Source: Planctomycetaceae bacterium
GTDB lineage: Bacteria > Planctomycetota > Planctomycetia > Planctomycetales > Planctomycetaceae
Length of the DNA stretch: 64,000 bases
Assembly (NCBI GenBank): GCA_029259845.1
Contig: JAJDEI010000100.1
Coordinates: 16,490-80,489 of the forward strand
Reading direction: 5' to 3'
A program made the translations under genes and the position numbers. This document shows, one piece after another, positions 44,560-53,778 of this stretch (position 1 is the stretch's first letter; each line of letters opens with the position of its first letter). A model generated the notes under the pieces. The model worked only from the letters and a program-made list of their open reading frames with translations, was not told the origin of the DNA and did no database searches.

Positions 44560-46740
44560 ATGGCCGTCACTCCCGACAACTTGTTGAAGTCCGGCCAACC
44601 GTGGTATCGGCAGGGGGAGCTGCTGCTTTCGGCGGGGCTGCTGGCGTCTCTGGGCGTGATGCTGGTCCCGCTGCCGACCGTGTTGCTGGACATGCTGCTC
44701 GCGCTCAACCTGGCGCAGGCGACGCTGTTGCTGCTGATCACACTCAACGCGCGGCATCCGCTTGAACTATCCGTCTTCCCGTCGCTGCTGCTGTTGCTCA
44801 CGCTGTTTCGGCTCACGCTAAACGTGGCGACGACGCGTTTGATTCTGTTGGAAGCGGACGCGGGACGGATCGTCTCCACGTTTGGCAGTCTGGTCGTCGG
44901 CGGCAATCTGGTCGTGGGACTGGTGATCTTCCTGATTCTCGTGGTGATTCAATTCGTGGTGATCACCAAGGGTTCCGGACGAATCTCGGAAGTCGCTGCG
45001 CGGTTCACCCTCGATGCCCTGCCCGGCAAGCAGATGGCGATTGACGGGGAAATGAATGCGGGCGTCATCACGCCGGAGGTCGCCCGGGAGCGGCGGGAGA
45101 GCCTGTCCCGTGAGACGGAGTTCTATGGAGCGATGGACGGTGCCGGCAAGTTCGTCCGTGGCGACGCCATCGCCGGGCTGATGATCACCGGCGTGAACCT
45201 GGTCGGCGGCGTCGTGATCGGCCTCATGGACGGTCTCGGGTTTATGCAGTCGCTGAAGACCTACTCGATCCTCACCGTTGGCGACGGACTGGTCTCGCAG
45301 ATCCCGGCTCTGATCATCGCCACAACCGCCGGTATTCTGGTGACGAAAACGTCCTCGGACCAGGATCTCGGTGGCGAAATCAGTGACCAGATTCTCAGCA
45401 ACGAGCGGCCGCTTTGGGCGGGTGCTGCCATATTAGGACTGCTGGCATTGGTTCCGGGACTTCCCAAGATTCCGTTTCTCGCGCTGTCGGCGGGGCTGTT
45501 TCTGTTCCTGAACCGACGACGCAGCGAACCGACAGCCGAGGAGACACCCGAAGCGACTCCGCCGCCGGAGGATGGCGATGGGGATAAGCAGCAGTTGGAA
45601 GAGTTCCTCGTCCGCGAGCGCGCGTCAGTGGAGGTTGGTTCGCGGCTGATCCCGTTTGTGAAATCATCCAAGACGAAGGGCATCGCCGAACGGATCACGG
45701 TGCTCCGTCGCGACTTCGCACGGACCAACGGCTTATGGATTCCGCCCATCCGGGTCGTCAGCAATCTCGAACTCGCACCGGAGGCGTATCGTCTGCTGGT
45801 CGCCGGACGCGAAGTGGCGTCGGGCGAGATCCGGGCGGATCGCATGTTGGCCATCGCTCCCGAGGGGCGGCCGATGGACATCCCCGGCGAGCCAACGACC
45901 GAGCCGGCTTTCGGGCTGCCGGCCCGTTGGATTCACAACAATCATCAACGGCAGGCGGAGATGGCCGGCTGCACGGTCGTCGATCCCGTGAGCGTGCTGA
46001 TCACCCATCTCGGCGAGCTGCTCAAACGGCATGGCCACGAACTGATTACCCGCGAAGACCTGCACGCGATGCTGGACCAAGTGAAGGAATTCGCCCCGAC
46101 CATCGTCGAGGAACTGAAACCAGACGTCGTCAAAATGGGCACGTTGCATCAGGTCGTCACGCGGCTCGCCGCCGAACGCGTTCCGTTGGCCGATCTCGCA
46201 CTGGTGTTGGAATCGGTCGGCAATCATGGCCCGACGATCAAGGACCCGGAAGACCTCGTCGAGCGGGTGCGGGCGGACCTCGGGCCGATTATCTGCGAGC
46301 GTTTCCGTGACGAAAGCGGCGGCGTGCGGGTGCTGTCGTTGCACCCGCAGTTGGAGACTTTGTTTCGTGAGCGGCTGCGAGAGGGACAGCTTCTGCTGGG
46401 GGCCGAGGTCCTGGAGAAGTTGCTGGAACAGATCGGCAAGTTCGCCGCCGATTCCGGCCGACGACAGCTGTCTTTGGCTCTCCTCGTGGACCCTTCGCTG
46501 CGACGGGCCCTGTCGAAAATTCTCAGCCGCGCCGTCCCCGAACTGGGCGTGATCAGTTATGCCGAAATCCCCAGCAACCTGCTGCTCGCCCCCGTTGCCA
46601 TGATCCGCGTGGAAGACGTCCTCGACAGTCCGGCCGACATGACAACCAATGCGTCCAACAGTGCACCGACCAACGCGCCTCCCAACACGGGCATTCCGGG
46701 ATCCCCGTCGAATCTGCTGGCTCCGGGAGCGGCGGCGTAA
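44560..46740 (+). CDS. flhA: Flagellar type III export protein FlhA
   Basis: A 726-residue FlhA of normal length. The N-terminal ~340 residues hold the membrane domain with the FHIPEP signature region: SVFPSLLLLLTLFRLTLNVA then TTRLILLEADAGRIV, ALPGKQMAIDGEMNAGVITP and GIVIGL-type loops. The C-terminal cytoplasmic domain (~350-720) shows IPPIRVVSNLELAPEAYRLL, WIHNNHQRQAEMAGCTVVDP, THLGELLKRHGHELITREDL and LRRALSKILSRAVPELGVIS. Exports flagellar substrates with the FliPQR gate. Confidence 0.96.
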   Translation: MAVTPDNLLKSGQPWYRQGELLLSAGLLASLGVMLVPLPTVLLDMLLALNLAQATLLLLITLNARHPLELSVFPSLLLLLTLFRLTLNVATTRLILLEADAGRIVSTFGSLVVGGNLVVGLVIFLILVVIQFVVITKGSGRISEVAARFTLDALPGKQMAIDGEMNAGVITPEVARERRESLSRETEFYGAMDGAGKFVRGDAIAGLMITGVNLVGGVVIGLMDGLGFMQSLKTYSILTVGDGLVSQIPALIIATTAGILVTKTSSDQDLGGEISDQILSNERPLWAGAAILGLLALVPGLPKIPFLALSAGLFLFLNRRRSEPTAEETPEATPPPEDGDGDKQQLEEFLVRERASVEVGSRLIPFVKSSKTKGIAERITVLRRDFARTNGLWIPPIRVVSNLELAPEAYRLLVAGREVASGEIRADRMLAIAPEGRPMDIPGEPTTEPAFGLPARWIHNNHQRQAEMAGCTVVDPVSVLITHLGELLKRHGHELITREDLHAMLDQVKEFAPTIVEELKPDVVKMGTLHQVVTRLAAERVPLADLALVLESVGNHGPTIKDPEDLVERVRADLGPIICERFRDESGGVRVLSLHPQLETLFRERLREGQLLLGAEVLEKLLEQIGKFAADSGRRQLSLALLVDPSLRRALSKILSRAVPELGVISYAEIPSNLLLAPVAMIRVEDVLDSPADMTTNASNSAPTNAPPNTGIPGSPSNLLAPGAAA

Positions 46741-46842
46741 CTCGCCCCATGATGTCCATGAATCCCGGAGACAACCGTCAGCACACGGACTCTCGCAATT
46801 ACCTTGGTTGCCGATCATGACTTGTCGAAATCCAGCCCTCAC

Positions 46843-46894
46843 GTTGGAGTTCAAGCTTTAGCTTGGTGGCGCAGCCTAAAGGCTGAACCCCAAC
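46843..46894. repeat. R4 palindrome, copy 3 (downstream of flhA)
   Basis: GTTGGAGTTCAAGCTTTAGC then TTGGTGGCGCAGCCTAAAGG and CTGAACCCCAAC. Its arms are inverted repeats, so an RNA hairpin would form about 110 bases after the flhA stop. Confidence 0.65.
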
Positions 46895-46995
46895 CCAAGC
46901 ACAGATGTCGCAGACCATCAGGACGCAGATTCACACCCGGACACTGATTCACACCCGGACACAAGGTCCCTAGCGGCAGAAACGTTCACCCCACG

Positions 46996-47208
46996 ATGAA
47001 CCAACCCCCTGCATCACCGGCATCCGGCCCGTGGCCGATGGCCTTCGGCCTGATGGCCGCGTGCGCGACCACTGTGATTGGCATCATCAACGGTTGCGAA
47101 CCGGAAACGGTCCTGTATCGCGGCCTTGTCGCCGGCGGGGTCGTGACCATCGTCGCCACCATCGTGCGAAGCCTTTGGGAACTGGTCGATCCGGGCGGCT
47201 CTGCATGA
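46996..47208 (+). CDS. Small two-span membrane protein between flhA and fliA
   Basis: A 70-residue protein: after a Pro/Ser N-terminus, two hydrophobic segments (~16-33 AFGLMAACATTVIGIINGC and ~43-60 LVAGGVVTIVATIVRSLW) end in a polar tail. No Shine-Dalgarno is obvious before ATG 46996. The codon pattern and hydrophobic periodicity are coherent, and the reverse-strand reading is poorer. It lies between flagellar export and sigma-factor genes, so a flagellar link is plausible but unproven; I do not recognise a family. Confidence 0.55.
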   Translation: MNQPPASPASGPWPMAFGLMAACATTVIGIINGCEPETVLYRGLVAGGVVTIVATIVRSLWELVDPGGSA

Positions 47209-47434
47209 CACCTCGATGTGATTTCAACTTCAAGGCGAACCGATGGAAATAGGGCAACGACCCTGAGAACTTCTGATTTTTTCGGTGGAAACACCTAGTG
47301 TCTCATCATCTCGGCAAACGTTGAGGACCAGCGCCGCTGAGATCAGGCGTCTCGCGTCTTCGTTGATTCCAGACACCGGGTGTTTGGGCATGCGTTGAGA
47401 AAGAATCACACCCTCTGAGCGGAGTTTCGGCGAC

Positions 47435-48292
47435 ATGGATGTCGCAGCGGGCAATCCTTATCAAAAAGTCATGCAGGCGAACCAGAGTGAGCAACTCATT
47501 CTGGGGCACCTGGATTACGTCCGCCACGTGCTGGGCCGCACGGTCGCCAACCTTCCTGACGGGGCCGATCTCGAAAACCTGGAAGCGGCCGGCATTCTCG
47601 GCCTTGTCGAAGCAGCCGCTCAGTTCGATCCCGCACGCGAGGTCACCTTCACGACGTTTTCCTATCCGCGAATTCGCGGAGCCATCCTCGACGAACTCCG
47701 CCGCAATTGTCCGTTGACACGGACGATGCTCAAACGTTGGGAGCTCATTCGCAACGCCTATGCACAACTCGAAGCGCCCGTGTCGCCGGAAGATTTGGCC
47801 GGGGCGACCGATCTGAAGGCCGACGAGGTGCTGGAGTGCCTGCAAGCGATCCGCCTCACCAACCCGGACTCCTGGCACGAGGAATTGAACCCGGGGGCCC
47901 GGACCGCCGGAGACGAATCGCCGCCCGAGGCGGCTGTCGAACAGCAAGATGAATTACAGATGTTGGCCGACTTGATCGAGCGGCTTCCGGATCAGGAACG
48001 CATGGTGCTCACGCTGTATCACCTGGAAGAGCTGCGGCTCAAGGAGATCGGCGAAGTACTCAGTCTCTCGGAGTCGAGAATCTCGCGGGTGCTGGCAGCG
48101 GCGGAGCTGCGGCTGAAAGAAATGGTTCGACGCCGTGTCGACGACGGAATTGGTCAGATTCAAGACAGGAGGATTCATTCCCATGACAAGCACACGGCGG
48201 ATCGAACCGGCAGCACGGCACAGCCGCATACTCCACCGCGACGCGGTCAAGGTTCTCGCCGATCCGGTGCAGGTCGGCGGTACCGTTCCTGA
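47435..48292 (+). CDS. fliA: Flagellar sigma-28 factor FliA
   Basis: A 285-residue sigma-70-family factor. Region 2: LEAAGILGLVEAAAQFDPAR then EVTFTTFSYPRIRGAILDEL. Region 3: LTRTMLKRWELIRNAYAQLE. Region 4: LPDQERMVLTLYHLEELRLK then EIGEVLSLSESRISRVLAAA. Directs RNA polymerase to late flagellar genes. Typical FliA ends shortly after region 4 (AELRLKEMVRRR, ~236); here ~50 basic, low-complexity residues follow, and the last 110 bases overlap a separate downstream gene with a strong ribosome-binding site. The tail may be an accidental extension. ATG 47435 has GGAG 11 bases upstream. Confidence 0.9.
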   Translation: MDVAAGNPYQKVMQANQSEQLILGHLDYVRHVLGRTVANLPDGADLENLEAAGILGLVEAAAQFDPAREVTFTTFSYPRIRGAILDELRRNCPLTRTMLKRWELIRNAYAQLEAPVSPEDLAGATDLKADEVLECLQAIRLTNPDSWHEELNPGARTAGDESPPEAAVEQQDELQMLADLIERLPDQERMVLTLYHLEELRLKEIGEVLSLSESRISRVLAAAELRLKEMVRRRVDDGIGQIQDRRIHSHDKHTADRTGSTAQPHTPPRRGQGSRRSGAGRRYRS

Positions 48293-48419
48293 CGAGGATG
48301 CGGTGCCGATCGAACTGATTCGCGACGGAGACGTGATCCGTCAGATTCGGGTCGTCTGCCCCTGCGGACAGACCCTGATTCTCGACTGCCAGTACCCCGG
48401 CGAAGCGGGTCACGTCTGA
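48183..48419 (+). CDS. Small CPCG-motif protein overlapping fliA
   Basis: A 78-residue protein starting at ATG 48183 with a textbook AGGAGG about ten bases upstream. It overlaps the 3' part of fliA by 110 bases in another frame. The sequence ends IRVVCPCGQTLILDCQYPGE; the CPCG plus a third cysteine suggests a metal-binding knuckle, but only three cysteines are present, so binding could need dimerisation. Position directly after fliA resembles flgM (the anti-sigma factor), but length and sequence do not match FlgM. Function unknown; a sigma-28-linked regulator is a reasonable inference. Confidence 0.7.
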   Translation: MTSTRRIEPAARHSRILHRDAVKVLADPVQVGGTVPDEDAVPIELIRDGDVIRQIRVVCPCGQTLILDCQYPGEAGHV

Positions 48420-48578
48420 GACGCAACCGTTCGGGGACCGGTCTTGGGACCGCGAGGGCGATGCCTTCGCCGAGCTGCGTTTGGGAGCGACCGCAGAACG
48501 TCCTCGCTCGGCGGGAGTCGAACCCTCCCGAAGAATCCTCTTCTGTCGTATTGAAGCAGCCTTCAGGATGATCGATTC

Positions 48579-49457
48579 ATGAAAAACAAACGACGAATCT
48601 GCATGGCGGTCGTCGCTTGGGGAACAGTGCCGAAGAAAGCCGGGCGCAAAAAGCAGGTGCGATCCGCAGGATTCGTCCAACAGACCGCTCTGATCGGCCT
48701 GATGCTTCTGACCGCGTGCGGTTGCGCCGTCGCACTGCCGGGGGCAGCGACTCGTGGTCGCATCCTGCCGACCGGTGTCAACGACTCCCATGCCGCGCCC
48801 GACGACGAGGGGGCGGCCGACAAGAACCGACCGGAGGAAGCCACGCTCGAGGGTCCGCAGCTCGCCGCGGAAGAACCGCCGTCGTTGCCACCGCTGCCGG
48901 TGCCGTCGATGGTGCAGCCTGCGACGACCTCACCTGCCGCCGTTCAAAGAATGTCCGAGACAAACTCCGCGATTCGGCAGCCCTCCACAACTCAGCAGCG
49001 CTCCGATCCCGGATCGCCGCTGCACGAACCGGATCATCGTGGACACGGTGCTCCCACCGATGTCCGCATCGCCACCCTGGAGGAGCAGGTGCAATGGCTT
49101 CGCGGGGACATCGCACGGCTCCAACAGTTGCTCAACAACCTGACGGCCGGCGAAAGCGCGGCGACCGGGCTGAGCGGCCATTCGGCGCACCACCAACAAT
49201 CATTGCAGCAGCATGTCGAGGAGTTGCGTGCCGGGTTGGACGGGACGTCCCGGTCCGACCGCGACCAGCAGGCTACAATCGACGCCCTCAACCGCCGCAT
49301 CGCCACGCTGGAGACGGCATTTGTCAACCAGCAGACCAGTGAAGTGCGCGCCCTCGACGACGTCATCGCCGGGATGGAGCAGCTTCTCCAATTGCAGGCA
49401 AAACAAGCGATTCGGACAAGCCATGCCGGTCGGGAGAAGCATGATACGAAGCGCTAA
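48579..49457 (+). CDS. Coiled-coil lipoprotein downstream of fliA
   Basis: A 292-residue protein. A positively charged leader precedes an atypical, late signal segment (FVQQTALIGLMLLTACGCAV, ~32-51) with a lipobox LTAC. The middle is Pro/Glu-rich (PPSLPPLPVPSM). The C-terminal third is coiled-coil: IATLEEQVQWLRGDIARLQQ (~164-183) and ATIDALNRRIATLETAFVNQ. I do not recognise a family. Its stop lies 17 bases inside the next lipoprotein gene, so the two are co-translated. Possibly a cell-envelope structure around the flagellar basal body, by position only. Confidence 0.7.
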   Translation: MKNKRRICMAVVAWGTVPKKAGRKKQVRSAGFVQQTALIGLMLLTACGCAVALPGAATRGRILPTGVNDSHAAPDDEGAADKNRPEEATLEGPQLAAEEPPSLPPLPVPSMVQPATTSPAAVQRMSETNSAIRQPSTTQQRSDPGSPLHEPDHRGHGAPTDVRIATLEEQVQWLRGDIARLQQLLNNLTAGESAATGLSGHSAHHQQSLQQHVEELRAGLDGTSRSDRDQQATIDALNRRIATLETAFVNQQTSEVRALDDVIAGMEQLLQLQAKQAIRTSHAGREKHDTKR

Positions 49458-50496
49458 GAGGCCGTCCGCACGGTCGTTTTCGGGGCTGCTGGCGATGGCG
49501 CTGGTGGGAGCCCTGGTCCCCGGCTGCGTCCATGAGCCGGTCTGTCTCGAGGTCTGTGAAGACTGCGAGAACTCGGAGTTCTTCGACGAGAACCAACTGG
49601 CCTGGTTGTCGCCGGTCACGATTGTCCCCGTGCCCGGCGACGCGACGGATCCCCAAATCCTGATGGCGTTCTGCACCGAGCTGGCAACCGCTCTGCGCAA
49701 CCGCGGCGTGGCGGACGTCGACATTCGCGGCAGCGGCCAGCAACACTGCGAAGCGCGTCTGCCGGTCGAGCCGCCACCGCCCGCTGGCGAGCTCTCTTCA
49801 CTGCTGATGTTTGTTGCCCTTCCTGACTTTCGGGCGTACCGTCCCATGCGGATGGCGGTCGATGTGCGGGTCGTTCAGCCGGAAGACGAACGCGAACTCA
49901 TCCGTGTCGTCGACGTTTTCGTCGGCCCCCAAGAGACTCCCTTGCGGGAGACACCCCGGGAGATTCGGCTGTTTCGAGACCGGGAACGCGAAGAAACCGC
50001 CGACCGGGAGGCGTACACGGCGTTTCAAACAAACAGCCCGCGCTGGTTCCTGACCGACAGCGCGCGGCGAGTGACGGACCGGCTGAGCTATGCGGAGTCG
50101 CCCGCATCGGCTACGGGTTCGTCAGCGACTTCGCCGGACGAATTGCCGGGCCCCTTGCCGGGCTTGTCGGCCGACCGGTCGCCCTTCCCGATCGAAGTGC
50201 CGAGTCTGCCCTCTCTCCCGTCTGCGCTGCCGGACGACGCACGCACGCCGTCGGAAGAACCGCCCCTGTTTCCGTTCCCTCCGCCGGCGCTGCTGGACGA
50301 GTCACCGACGCAGTTGGAGGAACCGCCGACGTTTCCAGGCGAGCCTCCCTCACTGCCGAGCGAGTCCGCAACCGCGCCGGACGCACCGGAAAGTCTCTTG
50401 AAGCCGGCTCCGCGCTCAGGCGAGGAGGACACCCCCAGCGTCCCGTATACGCTGTTGTCCGGGCGGTCTGTCAGTCGTGGATTGAGAAATGCGTGA
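49441..50496 (+). CDS. Lipoprotein with proline-rich C-terminus
   Basis: A 351-residue protein; ATG 49441 after GGGAGA, overlapping the previous gene by 17 bases. The lipobox LVPGC follows the signal segment GLLAMALVGALV. A folded part (~55-190) contains CVHEPVCLEVCEDCENSEFF (five cysteines in the first stretch), VTIVPVPGDATDPQILMAFC and FVALPDFRAYRPMRMAVDVR. The C-terminal ~140 residues are low-complexity Pro/Ser/Leu. The last ~10 residues and the stop come from repeat R3 (50465-50567). Family not recognised; co-expressed with the coiled-coil lipoprotein. Confidence 0.7.
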   Translation: MIRSAKRPSARSFSGLLAMALVGALVPGCVHEPVCLEVCEDCENSEFFDENQLAWLSPVTIVPVPGDATDPQILMAFCTELATALRNRGVADVDIRGSGQQHCEARLPVEPPPPAGELSSLLMFVALPDFRAYRPMRMAVDVRVVQPEDERELIRVVDVFVGPQETPLRETPREIRLFRDREREETADREAYTAFQTNSPRWFLTDSARRVTDRLSYAESPASATGSSATSPDELPGPLPGLSADRSPFPIEVPSLPSLPSALPDDARTPSEEPPLFPFPPPALLDESPTQLEEPPTFPGEPPSLPSESATAPDAPESLLKPAPRSGEEDTPSVPYTLLSGRSVSRGLRNA

Positions 50497-50567
50497 CGGT
50501 TCGGGAGCCCGACAACGGAGGGCGGCTTCTGTCCTGACGATCCCTCAAACGAAGCCTGACAAGGCAC
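50465..50567 (-). repeat. R3 element, copy 1
   Basis: About 103 bases, reading GGTCTGTCAGTCGTGGATTG at the left and GCCTGACAAGGCAC at the right. It carries the stop codon of the lipoprotein gene (50494-50496). Copies at 52377-52480 and 60008-60098 share GCCCTCCGTTGTCGGGCTCC (inverted here). Confidence 0.8.
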
Positions 50568-50732
50568 TCGCGGCAGGTGGCTCAGTCCGCGTGTCCGATG
50601 CGTGGGGACGTTCGTCGGTGCGGGTGGTCCGTTGAGACATCAGCGGGCGGTCTGGTTGAAGCGGCTCCGCCGCATCCTCAACGAGTATGTGCAGTGCGCA
50701 TCCCGCGCTGGGCCGCGTTTTTTGCGGGACGG

Positions 50733-51041
50733 CTAAAAGAGTTCGAACCGGCAGCATCCGAAATCGAACCGGCCTCCACGTCCCCGCGAGAGCCGCCGAT
50801 GGAAGTCTGAATTGAGCCGATAAGTTGAGAACCGGCCTTGGCGCTCGACCGACAGCAGGTCGGCCCGCAGCAACACCTGCAAATGGTGGGACGCCGTCGC
50901 GATCTCCACGCCCATCCGATTGGCGAGTGCGGTCACCGTTTGCGGCTGACACAGCAACTCCCGGATCATCTTGAGCCGGATCGGCTCCGCCAACGCTCGC
51001 AACCATTGGGCGCATTGGTCCGGACTGGGTTGGTCATTCAT
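50733..51041 (-). CDS. ArsR-family transcriptional regulator
   Basis: A 102-residue winged-helix regulator of normal ArsR length. The helix-turn-helix is AEPIRLKMIRELLCQPQTVT, ALANRMGVEIATASHHLQVL and RADLLSVERQGRFSTYRLNS. The C-terminal FDFGCCRFELF carries two adjacent cysteines, a common ending in planctomycete members; whether it senses metal or redox is unknown. No effector gene is adjacent. Confidence 0.87.
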   Translation of the reverse strand: MNDQPSPDQCAQWLRALAEPIRLKMIRELLCQPQTVTALANRMGVEIATASHHLQVLLRADLLSVERQGRFSTYRLNSDFHRRLSRGRGGRFDFGCCRFELF

Positions 51042-51411
51042 GACGCGGATCTCCGAAGGGGTTGCACCATAGTATCACATGCGCGATTCCCAAGCCGCCG
51101 CAGACCCACGTTGCCCAGGGCCGTTCAAAGATTGAAGCTGGGCAACCTCGTGACCCGAAGCGTCAGCGAGGGACGAATCGCTCACTCAGGTTCGCTTCCT
51201 CGCTGACGCTGCGGGTTACCATTGAGCTTGTCCCGGTCGGTCCTCTCCCAAGTGAAACTTTCAATGGCCCTGCCACGTTGCCGCCTTCCTGGCGGATTCC
51301 CAAGACTGTGAGACAGCATACTGACTTCGCCACATTACTCTGACATTCTTTTGAACCTTAGAGTATTCTGACGCACCCCCGTATCCTTTGCCCCATCGGA
51401 GACCGAGAGTC
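51042..51411. other. Divergent region with R1 copy 5
   Basis: 370 bases between the divergent ArsR and DUF1559 genes. R1 copy 5 fills 51119-51269; the remaining bases up to the DUF1559 start hold only a short A/T-richer patch (TACTCTGACATTCTTTTGAA), the most promoter-like stretch. Confidence 0.5.
51119..51269. repeat. R1 element, copy 5
   Basis: Begins GGCCGTTCAAAGATTGAAGC and ends AAACTTTCAATGGCC; the same inner inverted pair is kept except for CTGCGGGTTAC on the right arm. Confidence 0.85.
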
Positions 51412-52377
51412 ATGGAGAACCACGGACAGCGAATCAGCACGGAAGGCCCCCGCAGAATCGCCTTCGCAGCGGGGTTCACATTGATCGAGCTACTTGTCGT
51501 GATCGCCATCATTGCCATTCTGATCGCCTTGCTCCTGCCCGCTGTGCAGCAGGCCCGGGAGGCAGCCCGGCGAACCCAATGCCGCAACAATCTCAAACAG
51601 TTGGGGCTGGCGATTCACAACTACGAAAGCACCTACAGCCGACTGCCATCAGGCGGACAGGGCACAAACTTCAAGACGGCTCCCCCGTCGACGACATTCG
51701 GCCCGCACTCGTTGTTCAGTCAAATCCTGCCGCTGCTCGACCAAACGAACACTTATCAATTGTTCGATTTCCGCTTCGCGTACAATGCCACTCCCGGCAA
51801 CATTGCTGCCTCCCAACAGGCGATTCCGGCGTTCATTTGTCCCACAAATTCCTGGCGGCCTGAACCGACAGACCAGGAAGGCTTCGGAGCGACCGACTAC
51901 GCAGCGACCTACTACGTGGACCTCGACCCGACGACCGGTGTCGGCAAGAAGATTCTGCGAAAGGCCGGATCGCTCACCCGGGAATGGCGTCGCATCGCCC
52001 AGATTACCGACGGGCTGAGCAACTCGATCTTCGTCGTCGAAGACAGCGGTCGGGACGAACGGATGCAACCCGGCCACGTCTACACGGATCCGGTGGACGG
52101 CCAGCTCCGGCGGTTCTGGCGATGGGCCGAGCCTGACAACGCCATCGGCGTCTCAAAAGGCGTCAACAACAACAGGACCCCCCAAAATGGTCCGCCGACC
52201 TGTCCCTGGACTCTCAACAACTGCGGCCCGTTCGAGGAAATCTTCAGCTTTCACACGGGGGGAGCCCATGTCTTGTTGGGTGACGGTTCGGTCCGGTTTC
52301 TGAGTGAATCGATCGACCTCGGCACGCTGCGAGCGCTGGTGACCCCGAACGGCGGGGAAGTCATCGGCGAATTCTAG
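51412..52377 (+). CDS. DUF1559 protein with type IV pilin-like N-terminus
   Basis: A 321-residue protein; ATG 51412 follows GAGACCGAGAG. The prepilin motif [20 protein letters not shown] (~22-41) with cleavage before F suggests processing by a prepilin peptidase. The DUF1559 domain follows: [40 protein letters not shown] and, near the end, [20 protein letters not shown]. Such proteins are very common in planctomycetes and form the sheath-like or pseudopilus type of surface structure of unknown role. Convergent with another DUF1559 gene. Confidence 0.92.
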   Translation: MENHGQRISTEGPRRIAFAAGFTLIELLVVIAIIAILIALLLPAVQQAREAARRTQCRNNLKQLGLAIHNYESTYSRLPSGGQGTNFKTAPPSTTFGPHSLFSQILPLLDQTNTYQLFDFRFAYNATPGNIAASQQAIPAFICPTNSWRPEPTDQEGFGATDYAATYYVDLDPTTGVGKKILRKAGSLTREWRRIAQITDGLSNSIFVVEDSGRDERMQPGHVYTDPVDGQLRRFWRWAEPDNAIGVSKGVNNNRTPQNGPPTCPWTLNNCGPFEEIFSFHTGGAHVLLGDGSVRFLSESIDLGTLRALVTPNGGEVIGEF

Positions 52378-52480
52378 TGCCTTGTCAGGCTTCGTTTGAG
52401 GGATCGTCCGGACAGAAGCCGCCCTCCGTTGTCGGGCTCCCGAACCGTCACGCATCCCTCAATCCACGCCTGACAGACCA
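52377..52480 (+). repeat. R3 element, copy 2
   Basis: Starts in the TAG stop codon of the DUF1559 gene (TCTAGTGCCTTGTCAGGC) and reads GCCCTCCGTTGTCGGGCTCC in the middle, ending TGACAGACC. Opposite orientation to copy 1 relative to its gene. Confidence 0.85.
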
Positions 52481-52508
52481 CTCGGCCCTGTCGGAAAACG
52501 ACTGTATC

Positions 52509-52596
52509 CATCACGCTCCGCGTGATGAGCGCCGTCAGGAGCGGTCTCTCTTACAGGAAAGTGCTCGCACGCGGGGCTCGTCTCGCGGAGCGAGAC
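52509..52596. repeat. Two hairpins between convergent DUF1559 genes
   Basis: CATCACGCTCCGCGTGATG (52509-52527) and GTCTCGC-GGA-GCGAGAC (52580-52596) form short stems. In this convergent gap they may end both transcripts; the second is followed by ACTTTGGAGTTTTCC. Confidence 0.5.
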
Positions 52597-52623
52597 GGCT
52601 ACTTTGGAGTTTTCCGAAAAGGC

Positions 52624-53778
52624 CTAGAACGGCAGTTGGAACGGTTCGGCGGGTTCGCGGACGTGCATGTAAAACCAGATGTCGGGGCTGATGAGATCGG
52701 AGACGAAGTGGGCGGAGCCGTCTCCCATCAGGACGTGCACGCCGCCGGGATGCTGGCTGCGGGCGGACGCCTGGGAGTTTTGTTCGATGCGGCCGATCGT
52801 GGCGGCGTCGAAACACGGCATGCCCAGTTGGGCCAGCTTGGCGGCTCCCGGGTCCGCCTCCATCGCGGTGCAGCCGGTGATGTCGTCGGCGTCGGAATGC
52901 TGGTTGTTCGGGCCGTTGGCGTCCTCGGAGTCGGACGTGATGCCGTGCCGTGACAGAATGCTGGCGCCGGTGAATCCGAGCGACCAGGTGCCGCGCGGGT
53001 CGACCGGACTAATGCCTGCACGCAGTTCATCAACAACCACAAAGTTCGACAGTCCGGAGACGATGTCGCTGAAGCTGTGCGAATAGTTCACGCCGCACAC
53101 GCCGGTGCCCCACAGCGTCTGGTTGTCGTTGAGCAGGTCGGTCTCGCCGACATGAAAGCCGTTCACGCAATCGGATTGCAACTCGTGCAGACAGCCGCGG
53201 CCCGCCCCCATGTTGAGGCCATAGTTCCCGCGTGCGTACCGGTTCGTATCGCTGCCGGCTAACAGATCCCGAATGTACGGATTGCCCGTGGCGCTGAACC
53301 CGTCGCTGGGGCACCGTAGCACCGGCACCACCGTCTCCCGCACAACCATGTTCTCCGGATCGGCGATCGGCAGCGTCGGATCGAATGCGTTGTGCAGCGG
53401 GACCCGGTCCAGGTGCGGCAGCAGCATGATCAGCCAATTGGCCCGCACGCGCATCGGATCACTGGCCGAGACGAGTCCGAGCGCCACGCGGTCGTAAATG
53501 CCGATCGGAAACCGTCCCTGGCCGATCGGCTCGCCCGGCGGTCCGCCCCAGATCACCGCCGGCGGCAGCAGGCGGTACTGGTCGTGGTAACTGTGCAATG
53601 CGATGCCGATTTGCCGCAGGTGATTCAAACACTGCGTTCGCCGGGCCGACGCCCGCGCCGATTGGACCGCCGGCAGCAGCAATGCCATCAACAGAGACAG
53701 GATGCCGATCACCACGAGCAGTTCGATCAGCGAGAACCCGTGAAACCTCGCAGCCGCCAGAATTCGTCGTGGTCGCAT
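52624..53778 (-). CDS. DUF1559 protein with type IV pilin-like N-terminus
   Basis: A 384-residue protein starting at ATG 53778 with GGAGGAAC just upstream; the frame is open to 53943 but the added part looks non-coding. Prepilin motif [20 protein letters not shown] (~12-31), then [20 protein letters not shown] and [20 protein letters not shown]. The C-terminal family part is [20 protein letters not shown]. It differs from the convergent DUF1559 gene in sequence, so the pair is not a recent duplication. Confidence 0.92.
   Translation of the reverse strand: MRPRRILAAARFHGFSLIELLVVIGILSLLMALLLPAVQSARASARRTQCLNHLRQIGIALHSYHDQYRLLPPAVIWGGPPGEPIGQGRFPIGIYDRVALGLVSASDPMRVRANWLIMLLPHLDRVPLHNAFDPTLPIADPENMVVRETVVPVLRCPSDGFSATGNPYIRDLLAGSDTNRYARGNYGLNMGAGRGCLHELQSDCVNGFHVGETDLLNDNQTLWGTGVCGVNYSHSFSDIVSGLSNFVVVDELRAGISPVDPRGTWSLGFTGASILSRHGITSDSEDANGPNNQHSDADDITGCTAMEADPGAAKLAQLGMPCFDAATIGRIEQNSQASARSQHPGGVHVLMGDGSAHFVSDLISPDIWFYMHVREPAEPFQLPF

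Noticed and set aside
45733..46854. A 373-residue minus-strand open frame
   Set aside because: Antisense to flhA, which is unambiguous.
48505..48535. A tRNA T-arm-like stretch on the minus strand (GGGAGGGTTCGACTCCC)
   Set aside because: The stem matches a T-arm, but no matching acceptor, D-arm or anticodon stem lies at the right distance, and no tmRNA body fits before the next gene.
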